A DNA stretch of 38,559 bases from Aeriscardovia sp. (GTDB lineage: Bacteria > Actinomycetota > Actinomycetes > Actinomycetales > Bifidobacteriaceae), in assembly GCA_017632855.1 (NCBI GenBank), contig JAGBQM010000023.1, positions 1 to 38,559 on the forward strand, read 5' to 3'. Below, piece after piece: positions 8,715 through 16,291 of this stretch; within the stretch, counting starts at the first letter, position 1, and the number at the start of each line of letters is the position of its first letter. The translations under genes and the position numbers were made by a program. The notes beneath the pieces were generated by a model that made no database searches, was not told the DNA's origin, and worked only from the letters and a program-made list of their open reading frames with translations.

Positions 8715-8742
8715 TTGGAGGCTCTCTTAAAAGGTCTATAAT
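8715..8742 (+). promoter_or_regulatory. Sigma70-type promoter for the gene at 8782
   Basis: TATAAT at 8737-8742 is a perfect -10. TTGGAG (8715-8720) lies 16 nt upstream as a fair -35. The start site would be near 8749, giving a leader of about 33 nt with an AGGAAGGCAGGA SD before ATG 8782. Confidence 0.55.
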
Positions 8743-8781
8743 CTCAAGTCAAAAAGAAACAAACCCAGGAAGGCAGGAATA

Positions 8782-9123
8782 ATGGAACGAACGGATTCGC
8801 CCCACGCCTCTGAAAAAGCCCCCCTCGGATTCGAACAGGATCCCGATTGGACGAAAATCAGCTACGAAGACTGGCCCTCTGATTTTGTCCCGGACGAAAA
8901 CGGGCAGCAGGAAGCGTGGGGCGCAGGAGAGTTCGGTATAAGCGAGCAAATTGTAAAGGACTTTCAAACCGACCTTGAATCATCAGGCTACAAAAGGAAA
9001 GGAGGAACGGATTGGTTTTTCATCCATCCGAAAAAGGCCAAAGCAGAATGGGAGAAAAATTTAAAAGGAAGCGCTTGCGCAAAGGGTAAACCCCCGGCAG
9101 AGGCGAATCTGCGCCGATTTTGA
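8782..9123 (+). CDS. Hypothetical small acidic protein
   Basis: This 113-residue soluble protein is not one I recognise. It has no signal or membrane segment. The N-terminal half is acidic and rich in Trp, Asp and Pro (DPDWTKISYEDWPSDFVPDE). The second half has a helical look with VKDFQTDLESSGYKRKGG, then DWFFIHPKKAKAEWEKNLKG. A TATAAT promoter and an AGGAAGGCAGGA ribosome site directly precede the ATG, and an intrinsic terminator follows at 9152-9182. It is therefore a self-contained transcription unit, which supports a real gene despite the lack of a known family. Confidence 0.65.
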   Translation: MERTDSPHASEKAPLGFEQDPDWTKISYEDWPSDFVPDENGQQEAWGAGEFGISEQIVKDFQTDLESSGYKRKGGTDWFFIHPKKAKAEWEKNLKGSACAKGKPPAEANLRRF

Positions 9124-9151
9124 GGACGGGCCGTGGTCTCTTGCGCCGATT

Positions 9152-9182
9152 CGCCCTGGGCGCCGGAGCGAAGGGCGTTTTT
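9152..9182 (+). terminator. Intrinsic terminator after the gene at 8782
   Basis: CGCCCT (9152-9157) pairs with AGGGCG (9172-9177) and is directly followed by five T residues (9178-9182). Confidence 0.6.
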
Positions 9183-9308
9183 AAGTTTCACGCAAAGGGG
9201 AGCCTGTCTATAGCCGTCCATTCTCCCAAACTAAACTTATACCTGTAAGACAAGGCCCTTAAGGGCGAAGAGCGCGCCGTAAAGCCGGCAGGAGGAAAAG
9301 GTGAAAGA

Positions 9309-9740
9309 ATGATATGCCCTAATTGTCACTCCCAGATTGAGGACGGGAGCAGTTTCTGCCCTTACTGCGGATTTCCTGTAAAAAGGATGGAAGACGGCGT
9401 ACAGGCTCCTCCCCAACCCGCTTCTCCGGCAAGCCCTGAAGAGGGCGCTCCCTCTTCCGCCCCCCTTTCCTCGCAGCAGCCCCCCGCCATGGGCCCTCAA
9501 CCCCAGCAGCCTACTTTCTCTCCCAGCCCGGCATCGCCCATGCCCGGCGGGCCTATGCCGGGGGGACCCGTAGGGCCCAGGCTGCACAGGAAGCTGTCTT
9601 CAATGGAGGTTTGGCTGATCATAATAGGAATTGTCGCGCTGATAGCCTTAATCATTTCCATAGTGAACGCCGTGCATATAGAAACCATCAAAAACGCCCT
9701 TATAGAAGTGATTCAAAACCTGCAAAACACATCGAATTAG
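9309..9740 (+). CDS. Zinc-ribbon protein with Pro-rich linker and one C-terminal membrane segment
   Basis: This 143-residue protein starts with a zinc ribbon holding two Cys pairs (CPNCHSQIEDGSSFCPYCGF), nearly the same pattern as the gene at 7615. A Pro/Gln/Ser-rich linker (about residues 30-95) includes PMPGGPMPGGP. One membrane segment (about 102-122; VWLIIIGIVALIALIISIV) and a short tail follow. The large outer domain of the 7615 protein is missing. The start is secured by AGGAGGAAAAGGTG before the ATG. Function unknown. Ribbon-plus-membrane proteins of this kind are often found in Actinomycetota and Bacillota as uncharacterised envelope or sensor proteins. It stands between the DpnII-like and MmeI-like loci. 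Confidence 0.8.
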   Translation: MICPNCHSQIEDGSSFCPYCGFPVKRMEDGVQAPPQPASPASPEEGAPSSAPLSSQQPPAMGPQPQQPTFSPSPASPMPGGPMPGGPVGPRLHRKLSSMEVWLIIIGIVALIALIISIVNAVHIETIKNALIEVIQNLQNTSN

Positions 9741-10325
9741 GAAATGAAGAGGTCGTTTACAGGGATTTATAAACCTTGCGCCGAACATGCCAGTCGCGCC
9801 GGATGCGTTTGGAAAGCATTTCAGAATTAAAATATTCTTTCTAATTTTTCCCCCGAACAGGTTTTATTTGAAGTCGCATTAAAATGAAGCGAAGTGCGAT
9901 GCATAGCTTTCATATAGTTTGGATATTCGTAAATAATCTAAAATGCAAAGATACTTATCCAAAACTGTTACATGCGACAGCATTTGAGGAGGAAATATTA
10001 ATACCCTGCTGGGTATGGAAAACCTGAGGAAAGCTAAAAATGATTCTTCTTAACTAAGACTTTAAACTACCTGTATTTAGACCCCTCTTTTGCGCTTTGG
10101 CGTGCGGTTCAAAGGGGCTTTGATTAAGAAATTCGGATTGAATCGTTTTCGTTTTGCAGGACAAGTGCTGAAATACCCTGATAGAAATTAGGATTAAGTT
10201 GTTTAATGCATTTTTTCGTAGTGTATTCCAAATAAGATTTTGTCATGTAGATGTTTAGATTCTTAATTGTCTGCTACGGATTTTTAAATTGCTTAGTTAT
10301 TTTCCCTTTCACGCAGGGAGGACTT
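9741..10325. other. Long AT-rich intergenic region before the MmeI-like gene
   Basis: No gene is supported. The base composition is clearly richer in A+T than the flanking genes. It includes a 14-bp palindrome (10002-10015), and a G+C-rich hairpin-like stretch around 10081-10120 where CCCCT faces AGGGG. An open frame from 10251 reads into the next gene, but the SD (GGGAGGA) directly before ATG 10326 argues that translation starts there. Confidence 0.5.
10002..10015. repeat. Short palindrome, possible operator
   Basis: TACCC-TGCT-GGGTA is a perfect 5-bp dyad, 11 nt after an AGGAGGAAA sequence that is not followed by a usable reading frame. Controller proteins of restriction systems often bind short dyads, but no controller gene is visible here. 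Confidence 0.3.
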
Positions 10326-13163
10326 ATGAACGACTTGTTTTCGGCTGAAAAGTCTTTGCAGGAAAAAGCAGAGGATTTTGCAAGAGACTGGGAAATCAAA
10401 GATAAGAGCGATCGGAGAGAGCTGCCGCTTTACCAGGTCCTGTGGATAGATCTTTCAGACCTTATGACCGGCTCCCACAAGGATTTGCAGTTTGAAAAAA
10501 AGGTGGCAGACGGCGGGCGCGTCGACGTGTATTCCCAAAAATACGGATTTATAGTCGAGCAGAAAGCGCCCGGTACGGATTTGGACAGGCCTGAAATGCG
10601 CCGGGAGGTCGTTACCCCCTTCGAACAGGCAAAAAGGTATAATGACAACCTTCCTGCAAAGGAAAAAGTTTCGACTATCGTCATTTCCAATTTCGACAAA
10701 TTCCGGTTCTACGATCTTGACACTCCAGAAGGCGTCAAGGGGGAAGCCTATAGGGAATGCGCGCTGGAAGAAATCCCCCAAAAGCTCGAACTCTTTGAAA
10801 AGCTGTTCAAGGTAGGGCAAAAGCCTGAAGAGGAATGGTCGATTCTGGATGCCGAGCATACGGAAGAGGCCGCAGACGATATAAGCGACCTATATCAAAG
10901 CCTGCTTAAAGGCATTGAAGACGACGAAGACCTGGACGAAGAAGAGAAGAAAAAATACGAAGAGGAAATCCCTCTCATCATAATGCGGATAGTCTTCCTC
11001 CTATTTGCAAACAGCACTTCTGACAAATTGGGGGCGATCTTCAAAAATCGCGAATTTGAATCCTTCCTTAAGGATACCGACGAAGTGCACCTTTCCTCGG
11101 ATCTCATAACCCTTTTCAAGTGCCTGAACATCGAGGGCTCCGGAGCTCGCGCAAAATCCGCAATTCCGCGTTATATGCGCGCCTTTCCTTATGTGGACGG
11201 AGAGCTTTTCAGTTTCAAAGACCTTAATGGGGAGGAAATCAACTGGTTCCCGACCTTTCCTGACTCCGTATATAAAAGCCTAAAAAGCCTCGTCAGCAAT
11301 TTCAAGGACTGGGACCGCATAGACATCTCCGTCTTCGGGACGATCATGGATCAGGCATTCAAAGGCGAATACAGGCACGAGCACGGGATATACAACACCT
11401 CAAGGAAAAATATACGAAAAGTTATAGAGCCTCTCTTTATGAGTCAATTAAGGGCGGAATTAGGCGAAATTGAGGGGATAGAGACCTATGAAGAAAAACA
11501 GGAGAGGCTGAAGGCCTTCCACGAAAAGCTGGGGCGCCTGCAGTTTTTCGATCCGGCCTGCGGAAGCGGCGCATTTCTAATCGAATCCTTCCTCGAGCTC
11601 AGGAGCTTGGAAGACGAGGCAATAGGCCTTGAAAACTCCACTTACAATCTCGACACGGATATCAAAGTCTCCCTCTCCCAGTTTCATGGGATCGAATTAA
11701 ACGAATATGCAGCTATGATAGCGAGGACTTCGCTTTATATTGCGCGCGAACAGGCTTTGAAGAGAAGTTATTCGCGGTTCAGAAATTCGCCTGTTCCGCA
11801 TTTCCTTCCCCTCAAAGACGAAGTCGAGGGGATAGTGTGCGCTAACGCCTTGGAGAAGGACTGGGGGGAGCTTGTGACCCCTTCTCCGGAGCTATTTGTA
11901 TTCGGAAACCCGCCGTATTTGGGATATGACGATCAAACTCCCTCTCAGGTAGATGACCTGAAATCTATATTTGGAAAGAATTATTACGGAGAATTCGACT
12001 ACTGTACGGCATGGACTTTTAAGGCTGCAAAATTTCTGGACGGCTCAGGGGCTAAATTCGCATTCGTCACTACAAGCTCAATCGTTCAGGGCGTCCAAGT
12101 CACTCCGCTTTTCAAACCGATATTCAGCATGGGATGGAAGATTTCATTTGCTTATACCCCGTTTATGTGGGATCGCCCAGATGCCGCTGTAGCAGTTGTG
12201 ATAATCGGAATTACGCAGAAAATGAATATGAGGCCTTTACTGTGGAACAAGTCATCCAAAAGCCTTGAGCCCGTTGAAAACATTTCCCAATATCTGACTG
12301 ATTTGCCTACGGTATTTATCAAAATTGGTGGAAACAAAAATAAAAATTCAAATATGCCGAAGATATTTACCGGAAGTATAGCCGCAACAGGTAGGGGAGA
12401 AGGTTTTGGCTTGAAGGACTTAACTGCAAAAGCAGAAGCCGAGTCAGATCCATGGATTGCCAAATATGTTCGACCCCTTATGGGAGGCCACGATCTTATA
12501 CATGGGACATGCCACTGGTGTTTGTGGTTAGCTGGTTCTACGCCCCGCGAACGCCATAACAGCAAGTTCTGGCAGAAGAGGGCATTGATAGTCGAAAGAG
12601 CCAGAAAAGGTAAAAAGTATGAGGCCAAGCCCATATGGGAGTTTGGAGAAGATAGGCAGCCGTCTAAAGATTATTTGGCAATTCCCAGAACTTTTACCGA
12701 AAAAATGCTCTATTTTCCCGCTAGTTTTCTAAAGAAGGAAGTAATTGCAGATAGCGGGTTATGCACTTGCACTGATACCCCTGAGTTTGCCTTCGGAATA
12801 GTGGAAAGCCTGATGTTCATGTCATGGCAGAACCTCGTAGGGGGAAGGCTTGAAATGCGGAAGCGAGCCGGGGCGGATACTACCTGGTATACCTTCCCTC
12901 TGGGCAAACTTGAAGAAGAACGGAAGGATCTAATAATCGAAGGCGGGAGAAAAGTCCTTGAAGCGAGATCTAATTACCCTTCTTCTTCTTTAGCCGACCT
13001 CTACGCTCCAAACAACATGCCCCAGGACCTCAGAAAAGCCCATCAGTCCCTCGACAAAGCGATGGACGCCCTGTTCTCGGACAAGCCCCTAAGAAGTGAG
13101 GAAGAGAGGCAGAAGGCGCTTTTGGAGGCCTATCAGAGAATGACGGAAGAAGAGGGAGAATAA
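10326..13163 (+). CDS. MmeI-like single-chain type IIL restriction-modification enzyme
   Basis: This 945-residue protein joins a nuclease and a methyltransferase. Near the N-terminus D67, E78 and K80 (VDVYSQKYGFIVEQK) form a D-X10-E-X-K site, close to the D-X9-E-X-K nuclease site known in MmeI. A helical spacer follows (about 170-390). The adenine methyltransferase has the SAM motif FFDPACGSGAF (about 407) and catalytic NPPY in FGNPPYLGYD (about 527). Downstream (about 690-870) lies the probable target-recognition domain, with a helical end. Length is close to that of MmeI (about 919). The start is ATG 10326, with GGGAGGA just upstream, rather than the longer open frame from 10251. Enzymes of this class methylate one strand and cut about 20 bases away. 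Target cannot be read by eye. The gene is unbroken. Confidence 0.9.
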   Translation: MNDLFSAEKSLQEKAEDFARDWEIKDKSDRRELPLYQVLWIDLSDLMTGSHKDLQFEKKVADGGRVDVYSQKYGFIVEQKAPGTDLDRPEMRREVVTPFEQAKRYNDNLPAKEKVSTIVISNFDKFRFYDLDTPEGVKGEAYRECALEEIPQKLELFEKLFKVGQKPEEEWSILDAEHTEEAADDISDLYQSLLKGIEDDEDLDEEEKKKYEEEIPLIIMRIVFLLFANSTSDKLGAIFKNREFESFLKDTDEVHLSSDLITLFKCLNIEGSGARAKSAIPRYMRAFPYVDGELFSFKDLNGEEINWFPTFPDSVYKSLKSLVSNFKDWDRIDISVFGTIMDQAFKGEYRHEHGIYNTSRKNIRKVIEPLFMSQLRAELGEIEGIETYEEKQERLKAFHEKLGRLQFFDPACGSGAFLIESFLELRSLEDEAIGLENSTYNLDTDIKVSLSQFHGIELNEYAAMIARTSLYIAREQALKRSYSRFRNSPVPHFLPLKDEVEGIVCANALEKDWGELVTPSPELFVFGNPPYLGYDDQTPSQVDDLKSIFGKNYYGEFDYCTAWTFKAAKFLDGSGAKFAFVTTSSIVQGVQVTPLFKPIFSMGWKISFAYTPFMWDRPDAAVAVVIIGITQKMNMRPLLWNKSSKSLEPVENISQYLTDLPTVFIKIGGNKNKNSNMPKIFTGSIAATGRGEGFGLKDLTAKAEAESDPWIAKYVRPLMGGHDLIHGTCHWCLWLAGSTPRERHNSKFWQKRALIVERARKGKKYEAKPIWEFGEDRQPSKDYLAIPRTFTEKMLYFPASFLKKEVIADSGLCTCTDTPEFAFGIVESLMFMSWQNLVGGRLEMRKRAGADTTWYTFPLGKLEEERKDLIIEGGRKVLEARSNYPSSSLADLYAPNNMPQDLRKAHQSLDKAMDALFSDKPLRSEEERQKALLEAYQRMTEEEGE

Positions 13164-13168
13164 ACGTG

Positions 13169-13190
13169 CCCTGCGAGGAAGATCGCAGGG
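13169..13190. repeat. Perfect hairpin just after the MmeI-like gene
   Basis: CCCTGCGA (13169-13176) and TCGCAGGG (13183-13190) form an 8-bp perfect stem with a 6-nt loop, starting 5 nt after the stop codon. No T-run follows, so it is terminator-like or an mRNA-protecting structure. Confidence 0.5.
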
Positions 13191-13212
13191 TCAAAGCGAA
13201 ACTGCCAAAGGG

Positions 13213-13565
13213 TTGGATGCAGCCCAGGAAGCGTATGATGCCGTAAAAGACAGGGCCAATCTTGCCCATGAATCCATTGACCCTACCGATAACCTGCAAT
13301 TTGAAGCCGAATATGCACGGCTGCAGGCTCGGAATACGGGAGACCGTCAGAAGAGCGAAAAGTCCCGGGGCGAGTATCAAAAAGCCAAAGACGCTGCAAA
13401 GAAAGCCCTGGATGAAAAAGCTGAATCCGACCGCGCGGCCGGGTATGCGGGAAGGGAACTGGATAAAGCTCAAAGCGCCTGTGACAAAATCGTGCGGAAC
13501 AGATAAAAGATGCCCTGATAGCAGGTTTTAAAAACCTTGAAAAGCGCTGCTCAAAGGGCAAATGA
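13213..13565 (+). pseudogene. Coiled-coil protein fragment, probably a gene remnant
   Basis: From about 13213 (TTG) a 97-codon frame reads as a charged helical protein: AAQEAYDAVKDRANLAHESI, then EYQKAKDAAKKALDEKAESD and LDKAQSACDKIV. It lacks an SD and a proper N-terminus, since it begins about 50 nt after the preceding gene. It stops at 13504-13506. If one G is added to the GG at 13496-13497, the frame continues as EQIKDALIAGFKNLEKRCSK to TGA at 13563-13565, which also looks coding. I read this as a truncated, frameshifted remnant. It may instead be a short real gene. No family is recognised. Confidence 0.35.
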
Positions 13566-13631
13566 ACTGAGGAAGGGATGCGCCTGTTTTCTATCCCCGG
13601 TTAGGGATTTTGCCCCTTACGGCAAAGCCGA

Positions 13632-13811
13632 TTACATCTTCGGAGCCGGAGGCACGGGTTCTTTTTGGGCCTTCTTCAAGGCTTCGACTTCCTTCTTAGT
13701 CTTCCAGTACCGGCCTCTAAGCCAGAATTTCAGATTGACCCTTTCTTCAGGAATGCCGTACTCTTTGCACCACTTTTTGTAGCGCAGCTTCATGACCAAA
13801 ATTCCTGACAT
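13632..13811 (-). CDS. Small basic hypothetical protein (59 residues)
   Basis: On the minus strand ATG at 13811 follows a good ribosome site (GAGGGGAAAGC). The protein is short and basic, with MKLRYKKWCKEYG, PEERVNLKFWLRGRYWK and a tail KKEVEALKKAQKEPVPPAP. The longer frame to 13877 has no SD and is not preferred. Composition is protein-like, with many Lys, Arg and Trp spaced on helices. No family recognised and no partner evident. Confidence 0.5.
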   Translation of the reverse strand: MSGILVMKLRYKKWCKEYGIPEERVNLKFWLRGRYWKTKKEVEALKKAQKEPVPPAPKM

Positions 13812-14195
13812 GCTTTCCCCTCGGAATCGACTGATTATCCTACGGAGACAACCTATCTTCCCCGCTTTCAAAGTCAAGGCGCTTTTTCTTTCGGATTAGT
13901 GAAGTATTCGGGATTTTTGAAAAAGGCATCCGATCTCTTTTACGTGCCCGGAAAAGAAAAGCCTGAGCGGATTTTGCATTTTTTCCGTACAAAGCATCCT
14001 CCCGGGTCTTTTTACCGCATATTCTTTCAGGCTATAAAAATATCCGTAAACTAGAGGGATTGCGATCCCGCCTTATTGGAAACAGCTGAATATCCGGAGG
14101 ATTTAAGCGGGAGAAAATATTCGGTTCCTTCACGTTCCTCAATCCCGCCTTTTCGTTCCAAAAGTCCGGCTTGCGCCGGTTTTTTAAAGGTTGCC
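13812..14195. other. Intergenic region, possible small RNA or tiny ORF
   Basis: No gene is firmly supported. A GTG-started frame at 13899-14054 (about 51 codons) has no SD. Further along, TATAAA near 14033 could be a -10 box for a transcript ending at the T-run hairpin 14166-14185. That stretch has several inverted repeats, including GGGAT/ATCCC and TCCCGC/GCGGGA. Confidence 0.3.
14166..14185. terminator. Bidirectional intrinsic terminator
   Basis: CCGGC (14166-14170) and GCCGG (14175-14179) form a stem with a TTGC loop, followed by six T residues on the plus strand. On the minus strand the same stem is followed by ACTTTT. It lies 10 nt beyond the stop of the minus-strand remnant at 14196. 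Confidence 0.6.
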
Positions 14196-14397
14196 TTATA
14201 AGCCCGGGAAAAGTTCTAAGATTTTCCTGCTTTGGTCCTTAAACCTTTTATTAGCCTCAGCGAACAGGGCTGCAAGCTTACAGGATTTCGCTCGTCTTCA
14301 AACGCTTCCAGAGCTCGCGGATTCCATCAATGGGATTGAAGCGCTGCAGGATAACGGAGACAACTCGGATTCCTAAACTTGAAAACCGCCGGAGCAT
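14196..14397 (-). pseudogene. Possible frameshifted small gene downstream of the dehydrogenase
   Basis: On the minus strand ATG 14397 opens a frame (MLRRFSSLGIRVVSVILQRF, then NPIDGIRELWKRLKTSEIL) that stops after 36 codons. A shifted frame continues as LAALFAEANKRFKDQSRKIL with ELFPGL and TAA at 14196-14198. Both pieces look like protein, and the end lies just before a terminator, 40 nt downstream of the dehydrogenase on the same strand. I infer one small gene broken by a frameshift, but this is weak and rests on composition and layout. No family recognised. Confidence 0.3.
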
Positions 14398-14436
14398 GCC
14401 CGGCAAGACCGGATCTCTGCGCAAAGCAAAGGGAGT

Positions 14437-15177
14437 TTAATGCACTTGAAGCGTAGGCCTTAAAATCACTTCGTCCACGCATGCCTCGGAGGGCATGTCT
14501 ATGGCGAAGTCTACGCATTTTGCAACGTCTTGAGCCGGGATGGCGGTGGAGGCGTAGAAGGCCCCGGTGCTTTGCAGTGCGTCCGGATCAGTTATGGTGC
14601 CCAAAAGTTCTGTGTCCACGGCACCGGGGGCTATAAGCGTGATTCTCACTCCGCTTTTAGCCTGTGCTTCTTCCTTTCTAAGCGCGTCGCTTAGAGCCCT
14701 GACCGCAAACTTCGTGGCTGAATACACTGCAGATCCCGGATTTGAAACATGGCCCGCAACGGATCCCATATTTATGATGTGGCCCTCTCTTTGCTCCCTC
14801 ATGATTTTCAGGCAGGCATGGGTGCCGTACAGGACGCCTTTGATATTTACGTCCACCATCCTGTCCCAGTCGTCCACCTTGTCTTTGATGATTTCAGAAA
14901 CCGGCATGAGGCCCGCATTATTCACCCATACGTCAATCCTGCCGAATTCCGTAAGGGCCGCCTGGGCGACTTCCTCCATCTGCATTATGTCGGTGACGTC
15001 GGCTTTGAGGTATATTGCCTCTCCGCCTTTTTCCCTTATGTAGGAGGCTATGTCTTTCAGCCTTTCTTTCCTCCTGGCGCACATCACTATTTTGTGCCCT
15101 TTTTCCGCCAGCAGTTTCGCGCAGGCTTCCCCTATGCCGCTGGAAGCGCCCGTAATTACTACGACCTTGGATTTCAT
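14437..15177 (-). CDS. Short-chain dehydrogenase/reductase (classical SDR)
   Basis: This 246-residue protein is a classical SDR. It has the NAD(P)-binding motif TGASSGIG (about residues 9-16), an Arg-Arg pair (CARRKERL, about 35) suggesting NADP preference, DVTD near 62, NNAG (about 90), the catalytic Ser near MGSVAG, and YSATK with the catalytic Tyr and Lys (about 152-156). It resembles YdfG-type enzymes that reduce small hydroxy acids or aldehydes, but the substrate cannot be read from the sequence. It is soluble. AAGGAA precedes the ATG by a short distance. It is transcribed away from ychF, with 49 nt between their starts, so the two promoters share that space. Confidence 0.9.
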   Translation of the reverse strand: MKSKVVVITGASSGIGEACAKLLAEKGHKIVMCARRKERLKDIASYIREKGGEAIYLKADVTDIMQMEEVAQAALTEFGRIDVWVNNAGLMPVSEIIKDKVDDWDRMVDVNIKGVLYGTHACLKIMREQREGHIINMGSVAGHVSNPGSAVYSATKFAVRALSDALRKEEAQAKSGVRITLIAPGAVDTELLGTITDPDALQSTGAFYASTAIPAQDVAKCVDFAIDMPSEACVDEVILRPTLQVH

Positions 15178-15190
15178 TTCCTTCGCCCCT

Positions 15191-15219
15191 TTCAGGTGAA
15201 ATTAACGAAATATTAGACT
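15191..15219 (+). promoter_or_regulatory. Promoter for a leaderless ychF transcript
   Basis: TAGACT (15214-15219, pattern TANNNT) is followed by 7 nt and then ATG 15227. TTCAGG lies 17 nt upstream as a weak -35. There is no SD before the ATG. Spacing suggests that the mRNA begins at the A of the start codon, as is common in actinobacteria. Confidence 0.4.
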
Positions 15220-15226
15220 TTAGTAT

Positions 15227-16291
15227 ATGAGTTTAACTATAGGAATAGTAGGCCTTCCAAATGTTGGGAAGAGCACGCTGTTCAATGCGTTGACGAAAAA
15301 TAACGCCCTGGCGGCAAACTATCCCTTCGCCACGATAGATCCCAATGTGGGGGTAGTGCCTTTAAGAGACGATAGGCTCGGAAAGCTTGCCAAAGTGGTA
15401 GGGACGCAGACTTTGGTTCCCGCCACGGTAAAGTTTGTAGACATCGCGGGGATAGTGAGAGGTGCCTACAAGGGGGAGGGGCTTGGAAACCAGTTTCTTT
15501 CCCACATACGCGAGGCCGACGCGATATGCGAAGTCGTGAGGGTGTTTAAAGACGACGACATAGTGCACGTGGAAAACAAGGTGGATCCCAAAAGCGACAT
15601 AGAGACCATAAACACAGAGCTCATACTTTCGGACATGCAGGTCCTGGAAAAAATGCTCCCCAAAATGGAAAAGGACGTAAGGGGAGGAAAAGAAGACAAA
15701 AAGAAGCTGGAAGAAGCGGAAAAAGTCTATGAGGCCCTTAAAGAAGGGAAAATTCTTTCCAACACATCAAAGGATGCGGACTACGAGCTTTTAAAGGGCA
15801 TAAACCTTCTCACCTTAAAGCCCTTTATCTACGTCTTTAATGCCGATGACGCATCCCTGGCCGACGAAGCCCTTAAAAAGGAGTTATCTGACTTTGTTTC
15901 CCCCGCCCCCGCCATTTTCTTAAATGCCGAGCTTGAAAGGGAGGTGTCGGAACTTCCGGAAGAGGAAGCGGACGAATTTTTGGAGGAGTCCGGCCTGAGC
16001 AAATTGGCCTCCGCCGGCTTCTCCCTTTTGGGCCTCCAAACCTTCCTTACCGCAGGCCCCAAGGAAGTGAGGGCATGGACCATAAAGAAGGGCAGCCGCG
16101 CTCCCCAGGCCGCAGGCGTAATACACTCCGACTTTGAGAAAGGGTTTATTAAAGCCAGCGTGGTTTCCTGCGACGACCTTTTGCAGGCGGGAGGATACGA
16201 AGAGGCGAAAAAGGAAGGCAAAATCCGCCTTGAAGGAAAGGACTACGTGATGCAGGAAGGGGATGTAGTCGAATTTCGGTTCAACGTATGA
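15227..16291 (+). CDS. ychF: Redox-regulated ATPase/GTPase YchF
   Basis: This 354-residue protein is a YchF/OLA1 P-loop NTPase: G1 motif GLPNVGKSTLFNAL (about residues 8-21), PFATIDPNVG, DIAGIVRGAYKGEGLGN (G3 region) and a later nucleotide-base region VFNADD. A helical coiled region (about 130-175) and a C-terminal TGS-like domain (KGSRAPQAAG, VIHSDFEKGFIKA, YEEAKKEGKIRLEGKDY) complete it. YchF binds ribosomes and, unlike most of its superfamily, favours ATP. Full length. Its end overlaps pth by 4 bp (ATGA), so the two are translationally coupled, and pth-mfd-eno follow at once. Confidence 0.97.
   Translation: MSLTIGIVGLPNVGKSTLFNALTKNNALAANYPFATIDPNVGVVPLRDDRLGKLAKVVGTQTLVPATVKFVDIAGIVRGAYKGEGLGNQFLSHIREADAICEVVRVFKDDDIVHVENKVDPKSDIETINTELILSDMQVLEKMLPKMEKDVRGGKEDKKKLEEAEKVYEALKEGKILSNTSKDADYELLKGINLLTLKPFIYVFNADDASLADEALKKELSDFVSPAPAIFLNAELEREVSELPEEEADEFLEESGLSKLASAGFSLLGLQTFLTAGPKEVRAWTIKKGSRAPQAAGVIHSDFEKGFIKASVVSCDDLLQAGGYEEAKKEGKIRLEGKDYVMQEGDVVEFRFNV

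Larger units (their letters stand above)
8434..8781. other. Intergenic region with a strong hairpin and a promoter
   Basis: No convincing gene. It holds a stable hairpin at 8475-8511 and a promoter-like sequence ending at 8742 (separate entries). A minus-strand frame of about 64 codons (8496-8690) overlaps the hairpin, starts with TTG and lacks an SD, and I do not count it. Confidence 0.5.
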
